The notes under the pieces were generated by a model, which did no database searches, was not told the DNA's origin, and worked only from the letters and a program-made list of their open reading frames with translations. A stretch of 42,217 nucleotides of DNA from contig CAISCU010000034.1 in assembly GCA_903883965.1 (NCBI GenBank), positions 1-42,217 of the forward strand, given 5' to 3'. The position numbers and the translations under genes were made by a program. Positions within the stretch are counted from its first letter, which is position 1. Every line of letters begins with the position of its first letter. Below, one piece after another: positions 23,839 to 33,400 of this stretch. The stretch comes from an uncultured Bacteroidota bacterium. Lineage in GTDB: Bacteria > Bacteroidota > Bacteroidia > UKL13-3.

Positions 23839-24948
23839 TTATGGTGTCACATTAATTTTTAATTGCACATCAATTTCAGGCTGTTTGGGGTCGTTGCTAA
23901 TTATTTTGAAAGATTTTTCGTCTGGGCCTACAATGTTTTTAAGATCCCATTTTACTTTTAAGTTCGCTTTCTCTCCTTTTTTCAAAACCATTTTATCGAT
24001 GGTTGGATAAATGCAATTACAAGAGCGCACCAAACGTTTGATGATTAAATCTCTTTTACCTTTATTGACAACCTGGAAACTTCTTTCAGGGTATTCAAAA
24101 TAATGCACATCGCCAAAATCTATGGCATTTTTATTGAGTTGCAAAGCTGGGGCCTTTTTTAAATCTGATTTACTCAGCTTGCTGAAATCTTGAAAAACAT
24201 CTGCATTGACATAGAATTTTTTTACAGGCAAGGTATCATCATTGGTATATACCAAAATCTCTTGTTTGATTTGTCCATAATCTGCTGGTTTAACTGGATA
24301 AAAATTCACATATAAAGTTAAATCTGTATAAGGTACCAAACGACTGGCATTTTTAGTTACCACAATGTTTGCTGGCGCTTCAATCTTTGTAATTTCTAGT
24401 GTTTTTACACCTATATTAAAAATGCCTATGTAAGATGAATCGGATCCAGTATCAGGAATTCGACCAAAATTGAGCACGTTTGTATTCACCGCAATATTGC
24501 CATACTGGTATTTGTACATTTCGCCCACATCATTGTTATTGGGTATGACATAACCTGTAATTTTAAGTACCCTACCCGATGGGGCGGTATTGGTAACCAA
24601 CGTAATTTCTTTGTTGAAAGAACCCTGTCTTCCCAAGGGCTGAAAAACTGCTTTGATAATGCCTTTTGCTCCTGGTGCAATGGGGTCATGGGGCCATTGA
24701 GTTGAGGTACAACCACAGCTAGTTTTTACATCTTCTATCACTAAAGGAATAGTTCCAGTATTGGTAAACTCAAAATCATGGCTTACATAACCACCTCTTT
24801 CATTGATATTACCAAAATCCCAAACCATAGTAGGAAATACAACTTGCGCTACTTTGATTTTAGGCTCTGGGGTCTTGCCATTTTTTTTCTGTGCTTGTAA
24901 AGCCAAAGAAAGGCAAGTCAAAAGAATCAATACATAACTTTTTTTCAT
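23839..24948 (-). CDS. Exported DUF1573 (ASPM-SPD-2-Hydin-like) protein
   Basis: The 369-residue product has a signal peptide (MKKSYVLILLTCLSLALQAQ). At least two DUF1573 immunoglobulin-like modules are visible: residues ~38-130 (WDFGNINERGGYVSHDFEFTN... TSCGCTST) and ~275-369 (IDFGDVHYFEYPERSFQVVNKG... RSCNCIYP). A degenerate third module probably lies between (~150-260, LNFGRIPDTGSDSSYIGIFNIG). The Cys-x-Cys element recurs in modules 1 and 3 and is typical of the family. The biochemical role is not known to me; periplasmic or surface location is inferred. A TATTTTTG box lies 47 bp upstream. Confidence 0.9.
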   Translation of the reverse strand: MKKSYVLILLTCLSLALQAQKKNGKTPEPKIKVAQVVFPTMVWDFGNINERGGYVSHDFEFTNTGTIPLVIEDVKTSCGCTSTQWPHDPIAPGAKGIIKAVFQPLGRQGSFNKEITLVTNTAPSGRVLKITGYVIPNNNDVGEMYKYQYGNIAVNTNVLNFGRIPDTGSDSSYIGIFNIGVKTLEITKIEAPANIVVTKNASRLVPYTDLTLYVNFYPVKPADYGQIKQEILVYTNDDTLPVKKFYVNADVFQDFSKLSKSDLKKAPALQLNKNAIDFGDVHYFEYPERSFQVVNKGKRDLIIKRLVRSCNCIYPTIDKMVLKKGEKANLKVKWDLKNIVGPDEKSFKIISNDPKQPEIDVQLKINVTP

Positions 24949-24995
24949 TGTTTGTAGGTATTTTGAATAACAATCAGTTCAAGAAATTTGTTTGT

Positions 24996-25003
24996 CAAAA
25001 ATA
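24996..25003 (-). promoter_or_regulatory. -7 box of the DUF1573 gene
   Basis: The minus strand reads TATTTTTG, an exact TAnnTTTG match lying 47 bp before the DUF1573 ATG (24948) and just after the yafV-like stop. This suggests DUF1573-degP can be transcribed apart from the upstream pair. Confidence 0.4.
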
Positions 25004-25022
25004 AGGGCTATACCTCAATAAA

Positions 25023-25814
25023 TTAAGAAATCTTCCATTCAAAAACATCTGCATCTAATGCAACAGGAAAACGCTGCCTGTATTGATGGAGTGAATGAGC
25101 AGAAATGCTCGCATAAAACAACCCATTTTCTGACGCAGCATCCAATATATAATCGCCAGTTGGCTCAATAATAGCAGAGTTACCAATGTGGTTAATTTGA
25201 TTCGCATCCATACCTAACCTATTAACCGCAATTAAATACGATTGGTTTTCTATGGCTCTTGCTCTAGATAACATCTGCCAATGTAGGTTTCTGACAGCAG
25301 GCCAATTGGCAACCAATACAATTGCATCGTAATCAAATTCGGATGTTCTTCTCATCCAAACTGGAAAACGCAAGTCGTAACACACAAAACATGCTAATTT
25401 CCATCCTTTCAATTGCACCAATAGTTGCTGATTGCCTTTTTGGTAATGGTTGTTTTCTTCACCCATTCTGAACAAATGAGCCTTGTCATAAAAATGAACT
25501 TCTTGGTTGGGGCTGACCCAAAAAAATCGGTTGTAAAAACAATTGTTTGATGCATACATCATGCTTCCACAAACAACAGCCTGGTGCCTATTGGCCCAGA
25601 TTTTCATTTGATGAATACTGGCTTCATTAGATTCTTCATTGGCATATTCAGAAGGTTTCATAGAAAAACCCGTCGTAAACATTTCAGGCAAAACAATCAA
25701 GTCTACTGATTTTGAAATGCCTTGCAGCAGCTTGTCAAAATGATTCAGATTGGCAGCAATGTCTTCCCAAAACAAATCAGTTTGAACCAAACAAATAGAC
25801 AAATCTGGCAGCAT
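25023..25814 (-). CDS. Omega-amidase, nitrilase superfamily (YafV/Nit2-like)
   Basis: The 263-residue product has the complete nitrilase triad: Glu44 (LPEMFTTGF), Lys111 (YDKAHLFRMGEE) and Cys145 (CYDLRFPVW). The FTTGFSM and DKAHLFRMGEE signatures are typical of the omega-amidase branch. These enzymes hydrolyse alpha-ketoglutaramate and related omega-amides left after glutamine-dependent transamination. The ATG is 3 bp after the aminotransferase stop, so the two are surely co-transcribed and act in the same route (keto-methionine/glutamine transaminase plus omega-amidase). Confidence 0.93.
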   Translation of the reverse strand: MLPDLSICLVQTDLFWEDIAANLNHFDKLLQGISKSVDLIVLPEMFTTGFSMKPSEYANEESNEASIHQMKIWANRHQAVVCGSMMYASNNCFYNRFFWVSPNQEVHFYDKAHLFRMGEENNHYQKGNQQLLVQLKGWKLACFVCYDLRFPVWMRRTSEFDYDAIVLVANWPAVRNLHWQMLSRARAIENQSYLIAVNRLGMDANQINHIGNSAIIEPTGDYILDAASENGLFYASISAHSLHQYRQRFPVALDADVFEWKIS

Positions 25815-25817
25815 ATC

Positions 25818-26972
25818 TTAAAGCTTCATTAATTTTTCGGCCGCTTTCTCAAGCGTTTCATTGCTTTTGGCAAAACAGAATCGCAACACATTATTGTCTG
25901 TTTTCATTTTGTAAAAGACAGATGTTGGTATAGCTGCAATTTTATAGTCTTTGGTGAGTCTGACAGCAAAATCTAGGTCTCTTTCTAAAGTAATTTTTGC
26001 ATAATTCAACAACTGAAAATAAGAGCCTTTACATGGCAAAATTTTAAAATTAGAGCCCTTTACTAATTTCTGAAAATAATCTCTTTTTTCTTGGTAAAAC
26101 GCACTCAATTCTAAATAATGGGCCGCATCTCCTAAAAATTCAGCCATGGCATGTTGCATGGGTGTATTGGCACTGAATGCCATAAATTGGTGCACTTTTC
26201 TGAATTCTTTTGTCAATGTTTCAGGCCCCAAAACATAACCTAATTTCCATCCTGTAGTATGGTAGGTTTTACCAAAAGATGATACTATTAAACTCCGCTC
26301 TGCCAATTTAGAAAAACGGGCAACACTCTGGTGTTGGTAGCCATCAAACAATATGTGTTCATAAACTTCATCGGAGAGCACAACCACATCGGTATTGTCT
26401 AATATTTTTTGCAATTGAAGCATGTCTTCTGCTTCTAATATACTACCCGTAGGATTGTGCGGCGTATTAATGACAATCATGCGGGTTCTAAAATTGATTA
26501 ACTTTTTAACCTCATTCCAATCTACTTTGTAATCAGGGTATTTCATTTCATAAAATACCGGCCTTCCTCCATTTAATTCTATGGCAGGCACATAACTATC
26601 ATAACAAGGTTCTAATACAACAACTTCATCTCCTTCAGAAACAATGGCACTTATAGCGGCATACAATGCATGTGTACCACCAGGAACAATCGTAATTTCT
26701 TTTTCAGGATGGTAAATGGCTCCATACAAACTTTCAGTTTTAAGGGCAATTTTCTCTCTCAAACTCATGAGCCCAGGCATAGGAGCATATTGGTTATGCC
26801 CCGCTAACATGGCTTTGTTCACTAACTCAATCAATGCAGGATGACAGTTAAAATCAGGAAATCCCTGTGCAAGATTAATAGCTTGTTGTTCATTTGCCAA
26901 AGCACTCATTACCGAGAAAATGGTTGTTCCAACTCCGGGCAGTTTACTTTTTATAGATCCTGAAAATTGCAT
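25818..26972 (-). CDS. Class I/II aminotransferase, methionine/kynurenine-glutamine transaminase type (YbdL-like)
   Basis: The 384-residue PLP enzyme has GGTHALYAAI (cofactor phosphate region) near 98-108, NTPHNPTG (Asn173), SDEVYEHILFDG (Asp201, Tyr204) and PLP Lys235 in SSFGKTYHTTGWKLGY. AQGFPDF near the N-terminus and the overall length fit the YbdL/KAT subgroup, which transfers amino groups to keto-acids such as the methionine precursor using glutamine or aromatic donors. Pairing with the omega-amidase gene 3 bp downstream supports a glutamine-dependent salvage step. The start ATG 26972 has no competing upstream Met. Confidence 0.92.
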   Translation of the reverse strand: MQFSGSIKSKLPGVGTTIFSVMSALANEQQAINLAQGFPDFNCHPALIELVNKAMLAGHNQYAPMPGLMSLREKIALKTESLYGAIYHPEKEITIVPGGTHALYAAISAIVSEGDEVVVLEPCYDSYVPAIELNGGRPVFYEMKYPDYKVDWNEVKKLINFRTRMIVINTPHNPTGSILEAEDMLQLQKILDNTDVVVLSDEVYEHILFDGYQHQSVARFSKLAERSLIVSSFGKTYHTTGWKLGYVLGPETLTKEFRKVHQFMAFSANTPMQHAMAEFLGDAAHYLELSAFYQEKRDYFQKLVKGSNFKILPCKGSYFQLLNYAKITLERDLDFAVRLTKDYKIAAIPTSVFYKMKTDNNVLRFCFAKSNETLEKAAEKLMKL

Positions 26973-27163
26973 AGTTTGTTCTGAAAGTATCCCAACATTA
27001 ATAAATGCCCCTGAATAGTTTTAAACACTTTATTAAACCTGCTGGTTATTTGGCTTTTAAAATTAAAAAAAAACAATTCTATCATTACAATCATTTAAAA
27101 TAAGGAAACAATAGTTTGAATTGTGCTGTCTTTTAGGTAAAATCGAATTCAAATCAGAAGAAT
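26973..27163. other. Divergent intergenic region between the aminotransferase and BadF-type kinase genes
   Basis: The 191-bp AT-rich spacer must hold promoters in both directions. A near match to the -7 box (ATAGTTTG, one base short in the spacer) lies at about 27111-27118 on the plus strand. I see no exact box, operator or RNA structure. Confidence 0.35.
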
Positions 27164-28018
27164 ATGTATTTAATTGCAGATAGCGGATCAACCAAAACCG
27201 ATTGGTGTTTAACAGATGCCAAAGGAGCACAAACCCAAATTTACCATACCATAGGCTACAATCCTTATTTTATAGATACAGAAGCCATCTTCTATTCATT
27301 GTCAGAAAATCTATTAAAAAACCTAGACGCTTCACTGGTTACTAAAGTATATTTTTATGGGGCTGGTTGCAGTACGCCAGAAAAAAAAGAAACCGTAAGA
27401 AAAGCCTTGTCGAGAAGTTTCCCTACTGCAGATGAAATTTTTGTAGGCCATGATTTACTAGCAACAGCAAGAGCTTTATTAGGTAAACGCGAAGGTTTTG
27501 CCGCCATTTTAGGTACAGGTTGCAACACCTGTATTTATGACGGTGATGATGTTTCAATGAACATTGATTCTTTGGGCTACTTATTAGGCGATGAAGGAAG
27601 TGGCAGTTATATTGGCAAAAAAATTGTACGTGATTTTATGAGAGGCCGCTTAGAACCAGAATTGCAAGCACGTTTCAAAGAACGTTTCCAAATTACTGAC
27701 AACGAACAAATTTTCCATACCCTTTATACCACTCAATTTCCAAATAGGTATTTGGCAAGTTTCTGCAAATTTGCAGATGAATATGTGACTCATCCTTACA
27801 TTAAAAACAAAGTAAGAGATGGCTTTAGAGACTTTTTCAAAAACTTAGTAAGTAAATATCCCAACTACAAGGAATATGAGTTTAACTGTGTTGGTTCTGT
27901 TGGATTTGTATTTAAAGATATTTTAGAAGAAGTGGCACTTAGTTTTGACATGAAAATAGGCAGAGTGATTAAATCTCCTTTAGAAGATTTGGTTAAATTT
28001 CATTTAGAAACGGTTTAA
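27164..28018 (+). CDS. BadF/BadG/BcrA/BcrD ATPase family, probable N-acetylglucosamine kinase
   Basis: The 284-residue protein is an ASKHA-fold kinase. The phosphate-1 motif ADSGSTKTDW is at residues 5-14, the phosphate-2 region is ILGTGCNTCIYDG (~116-128) and the adenosine-side GDEGSGSYIGKK is at ~143-154. In Bacteroidota this family is usually annotated N-acetylglucosamine kinase-like and is thought to recycle amino sugars; the substrate is not proven by sequence. It is a single plus-strand gene flanked by minus-strand genes. Its stop is only 4 bp from the stop of the convergent DUF2079 gene, with no terminator hairpin between. Confidence 0.9.
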   Translation: MYLIADSGSTKTDWCLTDAKGAQTQIYHTIGYNPYFIDTEAIFYSLSENLLKNLDASLVTKVYFYGAGCSTPEKKETVRKALSRSFPTADEIFVGHDLLATARALLGKREGFAAILGTGCNTCIYDGDDVSMNIDSLGYLLGDEGSGSYIGKKIVRDFMRGRLEPELQARFKERFQITDNEQIFHTLYTTQFPNRYLASFCKFADEYVTHPYIKNKVRDGFRDFFKNLVSKYPNYKEYEFNCVGSVGFVFKDILEEVALSFDMKIGRVIKSPLEDLVKFHLETV

Positions 28019-28022
28019 AGTC

Positions 28023-29495
28023 TTATTTCTTTTGAAACAATGTAAAACTTTCATTGGATGCAATGACTTTGTAACCAAGCGAATCTTTTGTAGCAAAATT
28101 AAATTTATGATGTAAATACATATCTGTACTAATCGGATAGGTATCTTGTGTTGAATTCAACAACAACAAAAAGGCTGCATTTTTGCAATTAGGAAACAAA
28201 TAAATTTGCGTGCGGTCACAAAAATGTGGCACCAATGAAGAATTTGTACACAATGCTGCTGTTGATGGAATGGCTTGTTTGATGGTTTCAAAATCAGCAG
28301 TTGCAATACGCGATTTGTAATGCGCCGGCAATAAATAATTGTCTTTCTCTTGATCGTACCAAATACTTTTCCTTTCAAATAAAACAAACAGACTTACCAA
28401 AACAGTCGCAGCAAAAAAGGCACTTACAGCTATTTTTTTTTGCAATTCCGTTTTAAGTTTGTGAATATATAAGATTAATAACAAAGCCAACAATGGCGCA
28501 AATTCAACATTGTAATGGTGGTTGATTCCCCAAAAAACCACTTCTTTGTTCCAAAGTTTTTGAGCCAATAACGGTAAAAATGCCAAACTAAAAATAGAAT
28601 TGGCATAAATGGTCCACAAGCCTGAAAACAAAAGCACCATCCACAGCTCCCATTTCATATTTTCCAATTCATCAGGCTGCACATGACTCTTAAAAAACAG
28701 TTCTAGCATGTGTAATGGATGCGCAACAATTTGAGCAACAATTTCAGATAAACTAGCCCCTAAATGACTGTACCTATTTAATTGTTGAAAACGGTGAGAT
28801 GGATCTAAAGCAGGCATCAGTATTTGAGTTGTCAAATAAAAATAAAGCGCAGATGCAGCCATTAAAACCAAAGTCAACACAAGCAATTTCTTATATTGTT
28901 TTGCAGCAATAGACAGCACTGGAATGAGAAAAAAAAGCCAAATAGCCATGTTTTCTTTGCATATAACCATCCCCAACCAAGCCATACAAATACCTAACTT
29001 ATTGGTTTGTAAAAAAGACCAGAATAAAAACGGAACAAAACAAGCAGCTACGCAATTTTCATGGTAACCATCTGCAAATGCACCAATCCATGCCCAACAA
29101 GTATAAAACTGTAAAAGCAGTAAACATGAAACCCAATCAGACAAGCCATAAAACCTAGCAATTTTATACAGATAGTACCCTGCAAATACAATCATACCTG
29201 CCTGAAATAAAAACAAAGTATAAAAGCCAAAGAGGTAATAAAAAGGTGAAAGAATTGGCACCCATAAACTCAAATGTAAAGACAAGTATGGGGCATCTGG
29301 CTGACCAATTAACAAGCTACATACAGCATTGTTTAAATGAGCAAAACTATACAACGCTTGGTTGGCAATACCTTGGTCTAAGGCTGGCAACCTAAAATTT
29401 AAAAAATTTACAAGAGCTAAACTCAAAAAAAATGCAAAGAACAAACCATGAATCATCCATGTTTTGAACTTTGCACCGACTAATTCTTGACCCAT
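28023..29495 (-). CDS. DUF2079 family polytopic membrane protein
   Basis: The 490-residue protein has roughly ten TM segments. The first loop after TM1 carries LPALDQGIANQALYSFAHLNN and the second QPDAPYLSLHLSLWVPILSPFYYLFG, which is the recognisable start of DUF2079 proteins. A long soluble C-terminal part (~385-490) follows the last TM. The family resembles GT-C glycosyltransferases in topology, with an acidic residue in the first loop (Asp36-region ALDQG), but activity is not established. It starts 5 bp after the oxygenase stop and is probably the last gene of a tamB-oxygenase-DUF2079 transcript. Confidence 0.85.
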   Translation of the reverse strand: MGQELVGAKFKTWMIHGLFFAFFLSLALVNFLNFRLPALDQGIANQALYSFAHLNNAVCSLLIGQPDAPYLSLHLSLWVPILSPFYYLFGFYTLFLFQAGMIVFAGYYLYKIARFYGLSDWVSCLLLLQFYTCWAWIGAFADGYHENCVAACFVPFLFWSFLQTNKLGICMAWLGMVICKENMAIWLFFLIPVLSIAAKQYKKLLVLTLVLMAASALYFYLTTQILMPALDPSHRFQQLNRYSHLGASLSEIVAQIVAHPLHMLELFFKSHVQPDELENMKWELWMVLLFSGLWTIYANSIFSLAFLPLLAQKLWNKEVVFWGINHHYNVEFAPLLALLLILYIHKLKTELQKKIAVSAFFAATVLVSLFVLFERKSIWYDQEKDNYLLPAHYKSRIATADFETIKQAIPSTAALCTNSSLVPHFCDRTQIYLFPNCKNAAFLLLLNSTQDTYPISTDMYLHHKFNFATKDSLGYKVIASNESFTLFQKK

Positions 29496-29500
29496 GAATG

Positions 29501-30439
29501 TTATTTCAGTCCAATTTCTTTGAGCCTTTCTTCGAGGTACTCACCTGCAGAAATAGGTTGGTATTGAAGTGGGTTTTCTGAGCTCACACAATTGGGCAAA
29601 CAGTCTAAACGCATTTCACTTCTAGGATGTAAAAAGAATGGTATAGAAAAGCGAGAAGTGTGCCATTTTTCTTTGGGTGGATTGATAACCCGATGTGTGG
29701 TGCTTTTTAAAACATTATTGGTTAGGCGTTGTAACATGTCACCAACATTCACCACCAATTGTTCTGGCAAAGCAGTAATATTGATCCATTCACCTTGCTT
29801 GTTTAACACCTGCAAACCTTCGGCACTTGCACCCATTAATAACGTTATTAAGTTAATATCTTCGTGTTCAGCGGCTCTCACTGCAGATTTAGGCTCGCTG
29901 GTTATTGGTGGGTAATGTATGGGTCTTAAAATGCTATTGCCATGATAAATAGCAGCATCAAAATACAACTCATCTAAGCCCAAATAAAGTGCAATGGCTC
30001 TTAGCATATACCTTCCGGTTTCTTCCAAATCTTTGTATGCTTGTAAACCCAGTTGACCAAACTCAGGCAATTCACTAACCATGATATTTTGAGGATATTC
30101 TTTTTTTATGGGATCCTCTCCTACAACCTCTTGACCAAAATGCCAAAATTCTTTTAAATCACCTTCATTTCTACCTTTTGCATGTTCTTTACCAAAACTG
30201 GTATAACCTCTTTGTCCGGCTAAACCAGGAATCTCATAGTTCAATTTAATGGCATCTTCTAAAGAAAAGAAATCTTTGCAAGCTTTGTATAAACTGTCAC
30301 TGGTTTGCTCAGATAAAAAATGACCTTTAACGGCCACAAAACCTATGTCTTCGTAAGCTTTACCTAAAGCTTCAACAAAGGCATTTTTTTTAGCAGGGTC
30401 GTTGCTTAAAAAATCGGCTAAATCTACTGAAGGAATCAT
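29501..30439 (-). CDS. 2-oxoglutarate/Fe(II)-dependent oxygenase, isopenicillin N synthase-like
   Basis: The 312-residue product has an N-terminal DIOX_N region (VDLADFLSND...GFVAVKGHF, ~4-120) and a catalytic double-stranded beta-helix (~170-300). The iron ligands are His192 and Asp194 (HED) and His249 (STTHRV), with Arg263-x-Ser265 (SRFS) binding the 2-oxoglutarate carboxylate. All key residues are intact, so an active oxygenase is expected. The substrate is unknown; Bacteroidota members are usually named only isopenicillin N synthase family. It sits 50 bp after tamB and 5 bp before the DUF2079 gene. Confidence 0.92.
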   Translation of the reverse strand: MIPSVDLADFLSNDPAKKNAFVEALGKAYEDIGFVAVKGHFLSEQTSDSLYKACKDFFSLEDAIKLNYEIPGLAGQRGYTSFGKEHAKGRNEGDLKEFWHFGQEVVGEDPIKKEYPQNIMVSELPEFGQLGLQAYKDLEETGRYMLRAIALYLGLDELYFDAAIYHGNSILRPIHYPPITSEPKSAVRAAEHEDINLITLLMGASAEGLQVLNKQGEWINITALPEQLVVNVGDMLQRLTNNVLKSTTHRVINPPKEKWHTSRFSIPFFLHPRSEMRLDCLPNCVSSENPLQYQPISAGEYLEERLKEIGLK

Positions 30440-30489
30440 AACTTTTTTTTGTGAATATAAGACAAAATAAAAAGCAAAAAAATTGATTT

Positions 30490-33400
30490 TTATTGGTATT
30501 TAAATGAATTCGATTTTTTGAATAAATCTACAAAGTGATCAAACTCTTTTCGGTAAAACAAACCAATACCAGAGGTAGTAATGTTGCGACTGTAAATTAA
30601 ATCGAAACCCATTTTGTTAAACACCTTGGCTTTTAAATTGCCATTCTTTTTAAAATTATAAGTAGCTGCAAAATTGTTTTGAGAATTATCTGTAGCAAAT
30701 GATCCTTGTAGTTCAAGTCTGTTGTCTAAAAAACGTCTTGAAGCTGAAAGCAATGCTGCTCTTCCTTTGGTTGGATCAGTAGCGTTGAGCATATCAACAG
30801 TTAAATCAATTTCCGGATCTAATTTACTCAACAAACTGGCCGCTTGTTTTGACAATAAATCGGAAACAGTTTGAGTACTCAAAGACCCTGCTAAATTATT
30901 ACTTGAATTATTAATTGGAATAAACTTACCTGATATGAGCAAGAAAACAATTTGCTGAGTCATTAATTCGGGTTCTTTTCTAAAATTGCTCAAAACAGCA
31001 TTTAATTCTGAAGCAGAAGAGCCATTTAAATTGTTTTGCATATCAGGGAAATTCAAATCAAAACCAATATTGGGTTTATCTACTGTACCTTTAATTTGAA
31101 TCAAACATTCTACAGGTACCCTTCCGTTGGGGTCAGCAGCAGCAGAAGTATTAACCAACTCACTGATAGTTGTTCTAAGTTTGTAAACGCCCAAAATATC
31201 TAATTTACCTGTCATTGGGTCTCCATCCCATTCTATGGTGCTTCCTTGTTTTAAATTAAATTTCTTGGCAACCACATTCATTGCACTCAACCGGTACTCA
31301 CCTTCAGTTAACTCATATTTCCCATTCAAGAAAAAATTACCCTGTGGGGTGTAGTTGAGCAATAAATTGCCCCTTCCTTTTGCTTTGATATGATCATCGG
31401 TTTGATCACCAAAAACCAATTGCGCTTCTGCATCAGGTGTTGCTTCAACTGCTAGTCTAATTCCAAATCCAAATGGTATATGCTTTACCTGAATTTGTTC
31501 TTCAAATACTGTGTCTCGGTTAACAAAATGAAGGAAACTTTCGCCATTCTCAGATTCTCCACCAAAAGGGTTGATAACGAGTTGCGAATTTTTGTCTGTT
31601 ACAGCTTTTACATCCATCATTACATTGTTGGTATTGCCGGTAATGCTTGCATTGCCTGAAGCATATACATTTCCATAAAACAAACTATTGTCAGAGGCTG
31701 TCGTATTTAAACATTGAAATTTCTGAAATTGATTGATTTGTATATCGTATTGCCATTGGTTAAAACCTTTGAATTTAATGCCACCACTTACCAATGCTGA
31801 TTGGTTATTTTTATCTACTATTTTAAATGGGTTAAAAGTGATGTTTTGCTGATTGAAACGCAACAAGGCTTTGGGTATCTGATAGGTTGTTTGTAAAAAA
31901 TCTATTTTAAATTTAGCATCTGAAAGTTCTAACTGACCCGAAAGTTTTGGCTCGTCAAGCGTTCCACTTAACTCTGCATTTAGGTCAGCATTTCCATCAT
32001 AAATGCTGACGTAACCTTTCATGAATGATTGAAAAGGCCGAATGGGAGAACGGGCAAAACTCATGTTAAAATCTAATGCCTCGGTTTGTAAATTGAATTT
32101 ACCAATGGCCTTTAAATTTTTAAACTTCCCCGACTTTGAAAACAAACTCAATAAGAGTTCGTGTTCATTTTCTCCGTAAGCGGTATTTAAGAAAATATCA
32201 CCAATGGTATCTTTATCAATTGCAAATGATGCCAATTCTAAATCTCCTATAAATAAATCATGGTTCTCTTGGTGTTTGATTGTAAATAAGCCATTGACTA
32301 AACCACCTAAATCAATGGTTAAACCAGGAATAAATGGAGTAATTCCTTTTACATTTACCTCATTGAACTTGGCTGTTATATTTTTAGCAGGTGCGTAAAA
32401 TCCATAATAGCCATCAATGGCAATCAATTGTAATTGGTTGTTAAATATGAGCTGATTGAAAGTTACTTTTTTAGGATCAATAACAATGGCTGCATATTTA
32501 TTGAGCTGCCACTGTTGTGCCCCTTTCCATATTTTACTCTGCAGGTTGTTCAAGGTAACAATTTGATTGGGTTCAAAAACTACCGCTTGATTGAAATCTA
32601 AACAAACGAGCCCAGCAGAATCAGTAGCAGAAAGTATAAAATCACCTGCTTTTTGATTGGCATTGAACTGTAGATTACCTTTACCAATAAGCAATGAATC
32701 TTTGTTTCCAATGAATGCAAATCCAGCGTTTAATTGGATTCCCTTGGTTTGAGAACTGTTCCAATTAACTGATGCTTTCTTCACGGTAAAATCATTGAAA
32801 ATAAATTTCCCAACTGCAGCATTTAATTGCATTCTTTTTTCTATATCATGTATAGATGCATCTAATTTCAACTGACTGATTTCGACACCATCAGTAAAAA
32901 AAGGTAAAATATTGTTGGCATTTTTAATGTCTACATGAAGCTTGAATTGTTCTTTAACTGCATTGGATTTGGGATATGCTTGAAAATAATTAGGCACAAT
33001 ACCTGACAACAAATTACTGATTTGTTGTTGCAAATGATCAAAATCAAAATGGCCTTGTATTTTGGCATTGAAGTCATCGCTTTTCACTGCAATTGACTTT
33101 TCTAGACCTTGTGTAGAGGTCAACTCAAAATGATTGACTTGATATAGTTTTTGAGCCCTTTCGTAATGCAATTGACGCAGCTGTATGGTTCCATTGTTTT
33201 CGTCGAAATCTTTGAAATGAAAATCGGCTTGTACTTGAACCCCAAAATGTTTAACGGCTTTGTGCCAATTTAAACCATCTAAGTTTGCATTTTTAACTAG
33301 CGCATTTAAAGCCAGGTATTTATAAGGGCCTGTTAATTTAACTTTTGATTGAGCAGTTACATCTAAACAAGAATCTGCAATGCGAATGCCTAAACTCAAT

